A stretch of DNA of 64,000 bases from Theocolax elegans (lineage: Eukaryota; Arthropoda; Insecta; Hymenoptera; Cerocephalidae). The notes beneath the pieces were generated by a model. The model saw nothing but the letters and a program-made list of their open reading frames with translations, was not told where the DNA came from and searched no databases. Of the stretch, positions 10,314 to 21,676 are shown one piece after another. The stretch lies in contig CM047426.1 of the NCBI GenBank assembly GCA_026168455.1, positions 41,868,307 through 41,932,306 on the forward strand, in the 5' to 3' direction. Numbering within the stretch: position 1 is the first letter of the stretch; the number at the start of each line of letters is the position of its first letter. The position numbers and the translations under genes are program-made.

Positions 10314-12985
10314 GGGGATATCCTGTTTTGGAAGGCCTAAAAAACCGCTTTTTACGGAATTTTTTTAAGATAGAAAAAATTAACCAACTCCAGAGAACTT
10401 TCAGGAATATTTTATTATATAATTGAACATTATAAAAAAATTTTTTTAAAGAAAAATATCAAAATACAGCCATTATTAGGCACATTTGTTAGGCAATCCG
10501 TAAAATTTCATTTTCATACATGTATTTTTTATTTGAACCAAGAAAAATCCGAAGAAATTGTGAAATTTTAAATTTTTTCCGAATTTGAAGCAAAAAGTGC
10601 TTTTTACGAGAAAAAAAAATCTCTTCAATGTGCTGAAAAAGTCTTTTAGAAATTTATTTCCAAAAACCTTTTCTGTTCATATTGAAGAGTAGATAAAACT
10701 GAAGCTAAAAAACTTCGGATCGTTACGATAGCTTATTTATTTTTTTTTGCAAACACGCCCGCCCGTTTAGAAAAAGTGAAAAACGAAAACTCGAGAAAAA
10801 GCGCTTTAAAGTTGATGAACTGGAAAAATGTTAATTTTCGACTGCTTACGGCAATAATACGCTAATCAGCTATTCCTGCGCCATATAATCGACCTTCAGC
10901 TTCCTCATGGAACTCATTTTGCTGAAGTTGTTTAAGTCTACGGGCCGTAGGAGCTTCCTTACTGGAAAGAGACGAACGTCGTCTGTCTCGTTCAATCCGT
11001 TGTATGTCGACATTATCCGCAAACATTTTACATTGCTGGTCAATTTTCAAATTGAGTAGCTGCATGGTATGCAGAACTGCTGAATAACCTTCATTGAACA
11101 TTCCTGCAGCCATATACACAGCAATTTCTACGATTTTTTCACCAGAATTGAGATGTTTCGGAGTTATGCGCCAGACAGTGGATTTGAACGATTCGTTCGA
11201 ATTTTGCGTGTGTCCACCTAAGCATCGCGTTATGAAATCGTCATTCGAAAGTTCTTCGTAGATTCGATGAATTCCTCCACTTTTTCGTCAATCAATCGAG
11301 CAGAATGTTTGAAGGATGCAAGACGATTCGTAGCTTCGACTTTGCGCCATTCACATCAGCTGTCAGTGCCTGTCGGACAATTCTCGTGACAAGGATATTC
11401 ATCAGTTGAACAATAATGATCCAGCGTTGCCATCCCAGCCTTTTTCATATCTTGGACAGAATGAATATTCCTTTGAATTGCTAAACCATAATATATTGTC
11501 AAGTTTTTGATGAGACTCTCTGTTAGACGCTTTTTCCCTCCAATTTTCTCTTCCTTCCTTTTATTTCGGAGTCGAGTACCCATGCGCTTTTGTACGTGTC
11601 CCACGCAATCATTTTTTGTCACAGGGTAATCACCACCATATGGATTCATTTTTACAATACCATTGAAAGTTTTCGAATCACCGTCGCCGATGTAATTCGT
11701 ATACTTTACTCCGAAATTTTCAAAAGATCTCAAAAACATCTCCACGATTGAATCTACCTCCATCTACCCTGCTGAATCATCGTGATTTGAAGAGCATGAT
11801 TCTTTATGATCATTATACCATTCTTCAAATTCTTCTTCGTCTAATATATTCTTTTGTAAAGCACATGAATGACAATATGCATTTTTTACAATAAGGTCGG
11901 CTACTTTGACAAAGTAATATGCAATGAGCGTTGTAACACCAAACAATGAAGTAAAACCTCGTTTTTTCCAGGATCCATCGCCAGAAACTTTCTAACAGTC
12001 AGCAGATCTATCATGTTCTATATTTTTTTCTTTCTCTTCTTTGACAGCTTTTTCACAAACGCTTTTGAACAGTGATTTTGACGCTGTATATAAATGCTGC
12101 ACAATTTGATCATACGTTGATTTTGCTAAACCTTGACATATATCCATAAGTCCACAAAACACATTGATACCTTCTCGTCCAACACCGAAAAGCGTCATAA
12201 CAAAAACAAATCGTCTATTTATTTCGAATCCAGTGTTTATAAACGGTTCTGAATTTATTTCTCCATGACCATACATACACGATAATACAATTTTGAAACC
12301 TAAGCCTCGATGTCCGCTCTCTGAAAATTGTATATTTTGTTTGCAAGATCTGCAAATTACGATATCAGAAATTGCAAAAAATACTGTGACAAACTCGATT
12401 CTTCGTTAGCAGTGAGTTGGATGCACAATGATGTTCTCGGTGCTAGCGGTGGCTAATTTTCTCTCAGTACTACTTGTGTTGCACTCTGTATCGTCTGATT
12501 CTGTTGTGAATTGAATACCATGGAATTTTCGTTTCCGTGGTTTTGCAGCACGATTACTACTCGATTTGTCACTTTTCGGATAACTAGACATGATTATATC
12601 GAAGCTCACTCGTCAATAGTCAGAGCAGAACTAAACGTTACGCCACAAACAGCTCTATAGGAAGCAGGTACACACAGATTATATACCGATGACACATACT
12701 AAGGTTCAAAAGACGCTTCTATGAAAGCAAAATTTTATTTCGAACAGCTGCTGAACCTTTTCAGGTATATAGTTTCGACTTTAAAGACGAGGGGAGGAGC
12801 GCGCGTTTCAGTCTGACCGAGCACTGGCACTTGCTCGATAGCCCGTTGCGTTTAGTGCTGTATCTTCGGAAATACTACGAATCCGACTCTATAACTTCGG
12901 ATATATGTTCTTATACATATAAGGAATAGATTTAAGCAATTAAAAAAAAATCGATTTTTTTAACGTTCTAAATCAGGATACCTCC
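10314..12985 (-). mobile_element. DNA transposon with TTAA target duplication (Kolobok-type)
   Basis: TTAA lies at 10310-10313 and again at 12986-12989. The ends are inverted: GGGGATATCCTGTTTT left, and GGAGGTATCCTGATTT when the right end is reversed. TTAA duplications occur in piggyBac and Kolobok; the encoded transposase is not piggyBac but the Mutator-like type with CVGHVQKRMG, which I associate with Kolobok-like elements. The non-coding stretch 10320-10860 is AT-rich subterminal DNA. Confidence 0.75.
10862..12609 (-). pseudogene. Mutator-like/Kolobok-type transposase, broken by a few stops
   Basis: The frames 12609-12406, 12276-11992, 11946-11764, 11763-11356 and 11119-10862 line up in order as one protein. 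The N-terminus is basic (AAKPRKRKF) and a possible nuclear signal. Next comes GFEINRRFVFVMTLFGVGREG with a Cys pair upstream (CRSCKQ), then GSWKKRG just before 11946, FGVTTLIAYYFVK, the acidic GDGDSKTF, the signature CVGHVQKRMGTRLR, a Lys-rich loop, LTIYYGLAI, and a Cys/His tail (STDEYPCHENCP). The Asp residues in DGSW and GDGD are candidates for the catalytic site. The rest carries the conserved KHLNSGEKIVEIA region and a C-terminal charged helix. Stops at about 11764 and 11356 and gaps near 11950 and 12280-12400 disable it. The Mutator-like domain assignment is by recalled family motifs. Confidence 0.72.
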
Positions 12986-12994
12986 TTAATCGAA

Positions 12995-13268
12995 CAAACA
13001 GTCAAATTTAGTAAAAATATTTAGAACCTTTTACATTGCACATAGATTTTATTAAATTTATTATTAATTTTCCTATTTTCAGAAAAACCAATAAATGCTA
13101 ATAATTGCTTAAAAATTTAAATTTTCAATAAAATTACTTATAGATGAGTTAGTTTAAATTATTATAAATGTTATTTAATAGTCATTTGTTTAAATTAATA
13201 ATTTAATCCTATATAAATTATCGTTACAAAATAACACGAATTCCCGTGTTATAGTATATCTATATACA
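12995..13268. repeat. 280-bp AT-rich repeat, copy 2
   Basis: Second copy of the segment at 9979-10265; it ends at the TATA-rich edge of the inverted-arm structure that follows. Confidence 0.85.
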
Positions 13269-13269
13269 T

Positions 13270-13550
13270 ATATATATGTGTGTATTCGGTGAGGAACGAA
13301 GGTCCGCCTCGAACGTGGATAGCGGTGTCAAATTGCCGGATAATGTCCTGCTAGACCTGCGGGCGTCGACGTTAGATGTGTATGCTGTTGGAGCCCGATG
13401 ATTTCCAGATGTCGAAGTCGTGGTTCCTTGACTATGGCTCGTGGATGTCAACGATGCGTCTCGATTCCCGAATAGAAGATCTCTCTTGATTTTAGATGCG
13501 TATTGTTTTAAAGTCCGAGTAGCAGTGCCACGCCCTCGGATAAGAATCAA
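13270..13550 (-). pseudogene. Basic, Ser/Thr-rich ORF shared by both arms
   Basis: From an ATG at 13550 the frame gives a basic helix (TLKQYASKIKRDLLFGN) and then a Ser/Thr-rich region (SQGTTTSTSGNHR, NVDARRSSRTLS). The right arm encodes the same protein at about 16070-16320 with one stop. Differences between copies include several silent third-position changes, so it was probably coding once. No family recognised; it may be part of a gag-like protein. Confidence 0.35.
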
Positions 13551-14217
13551 AAAGTTGACGAGCAGAGCTTCGCCTTATGAAAACTTTAGATGAAGAATTA
13601 GGAGTGTCTGTGTCTGTTCTGGACCCTAAAAATCTATGCATCTGTCTTACACTTTGCCTTATATGGAAATTGTGTAAGTAGTTCTCGATTTTTCTGTGCT
13701 TGCACCTGATTGGGCCGTTAGATGTGCGTGATTAAAAATTATCGAATCCCGTGCATTTTCTGTATCGCTTCGTAGTTAATTCGGAGAATTTGCTGTCCCC
13801 CTTTCATTACTGTGACGTTACCCAAAGAACGGCTTAATTTATTACTTCCTTCTAATGCTCGAATTTTCTAGTCGATGTTTCCCATTGCCGGCTCTTCTCC
13901 GAGCATTGATTTTATAGTGCAGTACAAAAAAACAATTGCGTAACCCTTCGTTTCGATCTCTCTATCGGCGATCCCGCTTATATGCGTATTGGCTTTGAAT
14001 AATACCTTCAACTCTACTTATCAGTCTCTTTTTCGTTTAAAACACTCGTAAAATAATCTGTTCCTTAGCTCTATAAATTATATTTTATATTACTGCATTT
14101 ACTTAGAATCATTCTTTATCAACCTTATTTTGTTCGTCTTCTACGCCGTATTTTTATTCTAAACTACGTAGTACTTTTTACGAAAAATAATAATATAATT
14201 TTCGTCGGGACGCGACA
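13270..14217 (-). repeat. Left arm of a 3-kb inverted-repeat structure
   Basis: This ~950-bp arm is an inverted copy of 15515-16325. Its inner end reads CGTCGGGACGCGACA and the mirror copy begins TGTCGCGTCCCGACG at 15515. It may be an LTR or a terminal repeat. The left arm has about 60 bases near 13550-13680 absent from the right arm. An ORF at 13260-13550 (minus) reads RGRGTATRTLKQYASKIKR and then a Ser/Thr-rich stretch; the same reading survives in the other arm. Confidence 0.8.
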
Positions 14218-14410
14218 ACATCAATATAGACAATTATAGAAAACCGTTATATACCTATGACACTGAACGAACGAAAACAATTAATACTGCTCAAGGAGCT
14301 AATTCGAATAACAGAACATATGGAAAGCACCTGTATTTTTATCAAAACAAATTGTGAATGTGTAAGTAATACATTGATTATTTTATCTACATACATAGGT
14401 CGAAGTTAAA

Positions 14411-14688
14411 TCAAACCATTATATTTGTATATTGTCGGTGTAGAAATTGTGTATCTTCTTTTCTATTTAAAGTACCGTTATAATTATTAATATACAACAT
14501 TTCTGAAATTAAACGTTTTTTATAACAAGGTTCATAGTCTAATATTTTTACATTAGTCCGATTAAATTCATGATCTTTATTATTGCAACCTTGACCTGAC
14601 TCGATCGAAGCACGATATACGTATAGTGACGTATTTTGACGTTTTAAAGCTTTTGCTATGTGTTCGAGTGAATGAGTTTTGAGTGTTG
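14411..14688 (-). pseudogene. Penelope-like element remnant (C-terminal GIY-YIG region)
   Basis: The minus strand encodes HSLEHIAKALKRQNTSLY, then NRTNVKILDYEPCYKKR and SEMLYINN, ending in TGA at 14411-14413. The order HEFN...KILD...RLISEM..IN matches the C-terminal end of the other Penelope-like element in this window (HDFDWKNFKILD...IASEMVHINS at about 30911-31010). The GIY-YIG core and the RT are missing. It sits in the spacer between the two inverted arms. Confidence 0.6.
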
Positions 14689-15514
14689 TTGTTTACTGTG
14701 TTGAAATGGAATGTATAGAGGGTAACTGTTCTAAATCGACAAATTTACCTTCGAAAATTTTTGTAGTTTTCTCGAAGGTGGGATTATATTTATCGTGATT
14801 TTATTTTTTATTAAGTATACATTTGTTCCTTTTTAATGTTTAATATTTACTGGCGTTAATGAATGATGAAGTTAAATTACAGTACTTATTTTATAAACAA
14901 ATTGCTGAATATTCTTAATATTCTTATAAATATTTATGGCATTGTAAAAAATAATTTTTTATGTTAATAGCCGAGTATAAATTTGCAGCTGAAAATAATG
15001 AATCGTAACATTCTTACTTTTTAATCGTTTGCACAATAATTTATAGTTTTATATTGAAAACAGTGGAAGCTGAAGAAACAACTTTAATATTTCAAACTTT
15101 ATTAAGTATTGAATGTTTTGCAACATAATTTAAATTTACTTGGTTATTTATACAAATTTAGCACTTTAAAAGTTTGCTAAAAATTTTAAGTCAATAATTA
15201 TACGATAGCATTCTTTACATAAAAAAAAATTAAGTGTACATGCCTTTCTGCTTAAATTTGCAAAAAAAATTTTCACTTCCTGGAGACGATGTCCAGGTGG
15301 TCTGGCAACCCCATGCCTATCCCTCCACCCTCACCCTCACCCTGACCTCTTCACCATAACACACTTACCCTTATACACATGCATATATATAAAACATAAT
15401 AAAAAGACGCCCAATGGTGAATGTCGGACGCCGGACGCCGGACGCCGGACACTTTTGAGGAAAAATTTTAATTATAATAAGATATTAAAAATTAACTTTT
15501 TTTATTTATCAAAC
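14689..15514. other. AT-rich spacer between the inverted arms, with a short minisatellite
   Basis: No gene. At 15278-15310 a short stretch, TTCCTGGAGACGATGTCCAG, is an inverted relative of the 107-bp tandem repeats at 49245-49620. At about 15424-15450 the 7-base unit GGACGCC is repeated three times. The rest is low-complexity AT-rich DNA. Confidence 0.6.
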
Positions 15515-16325
15515 TGTCGCGTCCCGACGAAAATTATATTATTATTTTTCGTAAAAAGTACTGAGTAATTTAGAATAAAATTACGGCGTAGAAAACGAAC
15601 AAAATAAGGTTGATAAATAATGATTTTTGATAAAGAAGAAAGATGTAAATGCAGTAATATAAAATATAATTTATAGAGCTAAGGGACGGATTAATTTACG
15701 AGTGTTTCAAACCAAAAAGAGACTGATAAGTAGAGTTGAAGATATTATTCAAAGCTAATACGCATATAAGCGGGATCGCCGATAGTGAGATCGATACGAA
15801 GGGTTGCGCAAGAGTTTTTTTTGTACTGCACTATAAAATCAATACTCGGAGAAGAGCCGGCGATGGGAAACATGGACTAGAAAACTCAAGCATTAGAAGG
15901 AAGTAATAAATTAAGCCGTATTTTGGTAATGTCGCAGTAATAAAAGGGGGACAGCAAATTCTCCGAATTAACTACGAATCGATACAGTAAATGCATGGGA
16001 TTCGATAATTTTTAATCACGCACATCTAACGGACCAATCGGGTGCAAGCACAGAAAAATCGAGAACTACTTAGGCGTGGCTCTGCTACTCGGTCTTTAAA
16101 GAAATACGCATTCAAAATCAAGAGAGTTGTTGTATTCGGAAATTGAGACGCATCGTTGACATCTACGAGCCATAGTCAAGGAACTACGACTTCGACATCC
16201 GGCAATCATCGGACTCCGAAAGCATACGCATCCAACGTCGACGCCCGCAGGTCTAGTAGGACATTATCAAGCCATTGGACACCGCTATCCACGATCGAGG
16301 CGGACCTTCGTTCCTCACTATATAT
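15515..16325 (+). repeat. Right arm of the 3-kb inverted-repeat structure
   Basis: Inverted copy of 13270-14217, starting TGTCGCGTCCCGACG and ending at GTTCCTCACTATATA. The outer flanks of both arms are TATA/CACA-rich, so a target duplication cannot be called. Confidence 0.8.
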
Positions 16326-17022
16326 ATATATATACACACTTATATATATATATTTGGGTACTTAAGGTATATTCTTTTCGGCTATGTATTTTTTTTAAAC
16401 CTGATATTTTATGTTATTTCAATTACTGAACCAACCGTTTTCTCTTACGACAATTATTATTTGGAACTGCAAATTATTTATAATAATTACTCTTTGCATT
16501 GCATTTTATTTGCAATATTTATGGTTTGAATTGCAATTTATTGACAAAAATTCATGTTTTTAACGGCAACAATTTTTAATTTAATCTGCATTTATTTATA
16601 ATAATTCTTATTTTAATTATTAATTATTATTGTTTATAATAAAATAACCTTGTGTATATTTCATTCTATAATTTGTTAACGTGTTCGCCGTACAATTGTT
16701 TATTTAATCAAAATTAAAATCGTTATTTGACTTAAATCATTTTATGGAATTGTTAATAAAATAGTGTAATTTTATGTGTGTTTTTACCCATTAAAAAGCT
16801 ATAAGAATTTAGTTACACATGTTCATTTAAAAGAAAACAGCAACATATGATTTTAACAAATTTAAATAAATAATGTATGATTAATACGAATAAAAAAATA
16901 TATTATTTTATTATCCCACGTTATATCCTACATCTCTACTCTCAAAATAACTTCGCTCGCTACTCCCGGAGACGTAAGGCTAGTCCTAGTCACACAAGAG
17001 CGAAAGGAACGCGAATGGTTTA
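16326..17022. other. AT-rich stretch without a gene
   Basis: Contains a TATA microsatellite at its start and AT-rich DNA. A short GC-richer patch at 16960-17015 (CTTCGCTCGCTACTCCCGGA) lies just beyond the Helitron A coding end and may belong to its 3' terminus, but I see no clear terminal hairpin plus CTRR. Confidence 0.5.
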
Positions 17023-17253
17023 TTATCCATTTGCCTTCTTGTAACATTTTTTATGGTAGTTGGTACAAGTCTGGACGTGATAAAACACTTCAGAAAATAC
17101 TGTATTTGTCGTATATACTATTGCATTCTCACATAAATTATTTTCATTTATATTAAGTACTTCTCCTTCTGCATTTGTAACTATCAATAACTGATTTGAA
17201 AAATGTATTTTCAAATTTTTCTCAACAGTAACTCTTCATAATGCAACATACAA

Positions 17254-17601
17254 TTAACCATGACTAAATACAGGTCTTGGTAAATAAAGACCCACTTTTT
17301 TAAATGATTGACCTTGAGATTTATTAATAGTCATAGCAAAACTTGGTCTAATAGGGAATTGTTGTCTAATCTTATTAAATGATATATCATCCTTTGATGG
17401 GCACAAATCTGTTCTTGGAATCATCACAATTTGTCCTGAATTTTTTCCTGTTATTATTTTTCCATGTGTAGAATACTTTAATTCAGTAATAATGAGTCTG
17501 GTACCATTACATAAACCTCCATTTAAATGTAAATTCCTAAGTAACATAACGATCATTCCTTTCTTTAATAGTAACTTATGTGGTGGTAAAACATTAAGCA
17601 T
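17254..17601 (-). pseudogene. Helitron A PIF1-like helicase, C-terminal fragment
   Basis: Reads NVLPPHKLLLKKG, NLHLNGGLCNGTRLI, then [19 protein letters not shown] and YLPRPVFSHG before a stop. These are the last helicase motifs of Helitron PIF1 proteins. The ATP-binding half is deleted. A short AT-rich frame at 17023-17214 beyond it has no recognised family. Confidence 0.82.
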
Positions 17602-17632
17602 TAATGAATTTCAAAAATCTATTGTAATTGGT

Positions 17633-18061
17633 TCATTCAAAGCGAAAACAACTATTTTCCATTAGATATTTATCCCATTCATTATCAGTAATGATTAAAG
17701 CTCTAATCATACATGCTTCATAAAATGTATTATAAATAATGTCTTCAAATGAGCATAAATCTTCAAAAGATTCCGCTCCACGTACATGAAGTAACAATAA
17801 TCTAAGAAAAAATCGTTCTCGATCTTTAGGATATACATGATACATTCTGACTAGTATGGGTTTATGAAACTTTTTTCGCCCATTCCATTTTTTTATTTTA
17901 TCGTAAACATAATATTGAGGAATTTCAGAATAAAGAAATTTTTTTGTTTTCGCATCAGATGAATTTAGTATAAACAAACTCGTTAAAGTTGTTTGGTAGT
18001 TTTTATTAATTAATTTATCTTCAGATCCTTGTTTTAAAATAAAGATATTGTTCATCTTCAA
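17633..18061 (-). pseudogene. Helitron A linker region
   Basis: 142 residues between Rep and helicase: LYSEIPQYYVYDKIKKWNGR, PILVRMYHVYPKDRERFFLR, LLLLHVRGAESFEDL, FYEACMIRALI. The equivalent part of Helitron B lies at 57850-58250. It ends ENSCFRFE then stop, right before the internal deletion. Confidence 0.75.
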
Positions 18062-19784
18062 GTTGTATAGCTAATCTGTATATTGTGTGTGATTGAGAGA
18101 GTAATTTAAATTCTTTCAAACAATACATGGCTTTTGGTGGACAAATAGAAATATATTCTGATATTTCGTCAGAATTTAGGATGTCTTTTAGCGTATTTTC
18201 AATTTGTTCATTATTAGTTTCTGTATTACTAAATTTTGTTAAAGCTGTATCTGGGCCTTTGTAAAGATATTTAAATAAATATTTTATAGATTTGATTGTA
18301 CTACATATTTCTACGTTTATATCACATTGAAGTTTTAGAAGTAGATATGGATTATATGAAACAACAAGTGTTATCCGCGGTTTTATTGCTGGAGTAAGTT
18401 ATTTTTAAGCCATTATTTCGTCTACGGTAAATCGAATAACTATTATGAGATATTTGTGTTTTTGAACTAAATCATTTAGAAAAATTTTTTGTACAATATG
18501 TTTTACTTTCATGCATACACTATTTTTATTCTGATTTCCACAAGGACCATGAATTATATTTTGCTTTACTAATTCGTGTGGTTTTGGAAATTTATTTTTA
18601 TCGGGAATTTCGGCACACATGAAATTATCAATTTGATCTGTATTTCGTATTTTGTCTTTTTCATCTAACCATAATAACATATGAATGTGAGGTAATCCTC
18701 GCTTTTGAAATTCAATTACATATATGTAAGAATTAACTTTACCAAAAATTTTGTTTTTCAATAATTCGTCCATTAATATTTTTACTTTCAGGTCAAATAC
18801 TCTGGTCAAATAGATCTGGTCTATCAAGAGTAATTTCATATTCTAACAAATTTTCCGTAATATCTCTCCACTGAGGATTGCATGTTATTGTCAGAAAAAT
18901 GTCTGGTTTCCCATTATTTTGCATTATAGTAGTTGCATTTAAAACGTTTTGTTGCATTGCTCTGGGACTACCTATAAAACTAGACGGTGAAATAACCATT
19001 TTACTAATAGAGACATTTTCATTATTACTTTTATTATTAAGTTGATTCATTAAACCCGTATAATTATCTGTTCGTAAATTATGCTGATCTTTTCTAATAA
19101 AATATAAACGAGTATTTTCGACTTTAGACCATGAATTAGGAATACATTGGTTAGATAAACTTTTGAAATTTAAATATGGATTAAATTCTTGTCGTATACT
19201 AAATCTATAGAAATAATATTGTAAAGCAGATATATTATTATATTTCCGTTAGCCAATCAATTGATTGAGGTTTTTTTTTCCTTTTTGAAAAATACATATA
19301 TCTCTATTGCAAGGTGGTTCTCCATTTTCTCCAACATAAACGATAGTAACTTCATTACAAACTGCTATTTGTGATTCCTTCTTTAATGCTTCATCTCTAG
19401 TTAAATACATTTTAATTTCTTGAAATTGATTAACTAATCTAATAGAACGTTCTCGTTCTTCTTCTTCAATTTCATACATCATCTTATATGCATTATTTGC
19501 AAATGGATTTATGTCACGTAGTATACTATCTAGTTCTAGTATTAGATCTTTGTCTAAATTGTTCTGATGCAATTGTGTCAATCTGTATTCATTTGCAAAT
19601 TTTGGATGTTCTAATTCATTTGGATGTAAAGCATACGTTTTATGGTATATTTGACCGCATACTTAATACTTGTGGTCCAACATTAGTAAAATGAGCTAAT
19701 TTTGCTCCAAAATTTGCAAATGCTAATAAATTGTTGTAAATTCTAATATTTTGTTTAAAATTTTGATCTTTATGACCTAGTGTC
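18062..19784 (-). pseudogene. Helitron A Rep (HUH endonuclease) part
   Basis: Rolling-circle initiator that would nick one strand at the element's end. Reading from 19784: QNFKQNIRIYNNLLAFANFG, then LRDINPFANNAYKMMYEIEE and VYVGENGEPPCNRDI (19581-19249), SFIGSPRAMQQN and FLTITCNPQW (about 18980-18880), the HUH box GLPHIHMLLWL (about 18703-18670) and IHGPCGNQNKN (about 18550). After a stop at 18405 the region to 18062 still reads SYNPYLLLK and IKYLFKYLYKG, which carries the two-tyrosine motif. Frameshifts occur near 19650 and 18830, so no protein is made. The His-X-His and both tyrosines are present. Confidence 0.8.
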
Positions 19785-19908
19785 ACGGAATATTTCAGAA
19801 ACATTGTTGAAATATTTCACATAATATTACACTGAAATGTTTGAACAATGTTATTTCAAATATTACATGAAATATTTTATTAATATTTATGAAATGCTAC
19901 GATGAAAA
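19785..19908. repeat. AATATTTC-rich dispersed repeat, fragment
   Basis: GGAATATTTCAGAAACATTG and TGAAATATTTCACATAATAT closely match the longer stretch at 26015-26470, for example near 26360. The repeats lie on the two sides of the Gypsy-type element, so that element may have landed in one. Confidence 0.6.
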
Positions 19909-21421
19909 TGTGACGACGAATATTTGTCGCGTCATCAAACGAATTAGTTTAAGGGCGATGGCACACAGGACTTTTGCGGTGAAAAACGAGTCGTGCAAGT
20001 TCGGGTGCATTCGAGAAGGCTCGAGAGGAAAACCGCGCGGGCACTTCGGGAGAGAGTCGTTAGTTTTCTCTCTCTAAAGAAATATTCCCGATACAGTTTT
20101 CTTTGCTTTTCCCTCGTAAGAGTGTTTTCGGGAGTAACTGAACGTGAGAAGTAGAATTGGACCCGACTGATCCTCGAGGAAATCAACCAGAAGGAAGAGA
20201 GATAGGGGAATCGACCAAATGGGGAAGTGAGATTTCCAATTCTTTCTCAAAGGCGGTGACTAGCAAAACAAAGTGAGTGGTATCATTCCGCGATCGTTAT
20301 AGATAATTCGTTTGATAGCGCTATTAGTGAGATAACAGTCGCGTCCGTTGCACTTCCCCCTTCTTCCGTGGTATTTAACGGCTTAATGTGCGAATAGGTA
20401 ACCGCAACCGTGACGCGGGACGACAAGTAAACAATGTCGCTTGTTTAGTTCTCCTGACTCGAGGAGCGAAGAGTAGCTACCTTTCAACGAATCTTCAAGT
20501 ACGAACGGCACTATACATTATACGCGCGACTAGACATTTTTATCCGAAGCAAACACCCCGCTATATGATGCCCAACAGAAATATTGGAACGGAGAACTTT
20601 ATTTTCTTTTTACTTATAATCGGTTAATTAACGTTGAGATAAATATCTTTTTAGATAAGTTAAATAATCAATTATTAATGGTTGGTAACTAAATTAATTA
20701 ATCTGCAATAAACTCCGAACTAAAAATTAGTTCGTATGCAATTAATTAATATGAATTAATGGATATTAATGGATAATTAATGGATTAATAATTAATGAGT
20801 TAGACAATAATTAAAATACTTTAGCCGGATTTTCTTAATTATATTTTTTCTGTTGTGTAAATATGTATGTTGTGTAATAAAATTTTCTGTTGTGTACACA
20901 TCACTCCACAAACATTAAAAAAAAACCATAACTTTTATTTATGTTGTGTTTGTTAAATTATTTATTGTACAAAAAATTAATTTTTGGTTTAAAATTGCGT
21001 GCAGTATTTTAGAAAGAAATTAAATTTAAACGCGTTTGATCATTTTAAATTTTATTATAAATTTAAATTATGAGATGAATAATTGCCAAAATTATAGTTA
21101 TATTTTTTTCATATAAATAACCAAATTTCAAATAGGTGTCATCTTTTTCTCGTCATTTTAAAAGGGACACCATCTACAGTTGAATCTTGCACGGGTATAA
21201 GCGAAAACGTGAATTTTTTATTTGAAAAATGAGATCGATTTTTTTTATATATAAAAACGAAATAGCGGATTCAATAGCGCTACAGCGGTCTTACCTACAG
21301 GCGCTCAGAATGCGATTAGAGGGTCCAAATTATAAGAGAGCCAAGCGTCTCAGACAGTAGTTGCTATGTAATTACATGGCTCAAGATTTCGCTAACAACA
21401 CAAACATGAAACGTTTAAGAT
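19909..21421 (+). promoter_or_regulatory. Possible 5' LTR and leader of the Gypsy-type element
   Basis: A TG at 19909 opens a CpG-rich stretch (TGTGACGACGAATATTTG) whose first seven bases match the LTR at 59688. It turns AT-rich after 20580 and leads to the first gag-like frame at 21422. I could not find a matching 3' LTR, primer-binding site or target duplication, so the boundary is a guess. Confidence 0.3.
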
Positions 21422-21676
21422 ATGAACGAGCGTAAGGGCAAAGCAGTTAATGGACCAAGTCAACAAGAAGATGACTATCAGTCCGAAACCTTCGGCCAGA
21501 CAGCCGACAAGGAGGAGTGGTTGACGCTAGTTTTTGCAGCTGGCGCACAATTCCAAGTACCAAAGACTTTTGCTTGTATGTTGATGGGGCAAATACGGGT
21601 CCAGAACCCCTTGTCAGCAAGAGTCAAAGAACTAGAGATCCAGATACGCGATCTGAGAATAAAGATAGACTCTTAG
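21422..21676 (+). pseudogene. Gag-like fragment upstream of Gypsy pol
   Basis: 84 residues from an ATG at 21422, with a helical, charged C-terminal part (ARVKELEIQIRDLRIKIDS). No zinc knuckle or capsid motif is seen, so the gag label rests on its place before pol. The following 500 bases (to 22180) hold short interrupted frames including ALGRDVLDSLARS. Confidence 0.35.

Larger units (their letters stand above)
17023..19784 (-). mobile_element. Helitron A, degenerate and internally deleted
   Basis: Minus-strand fragments in the Helitron order: N-terminal region, Rep (HUH) domain, linker, and the end of the PIF1-like helicase. The helicase Walker A/B part is missing between about 17600 and 17633. 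The upstream limit at 19784 is where the AATATTTC repeat begins. Rolling-circle ends were not identified. Confidence 0.8.

Noticed and set aside
14259..14370. Small exon-like frame starting MTLNERKQL with GTAAGT after it
   Set aside because: No partner exon or homology; a donor-like string in AT-rich DNA is common, and the region is within a TE structure.
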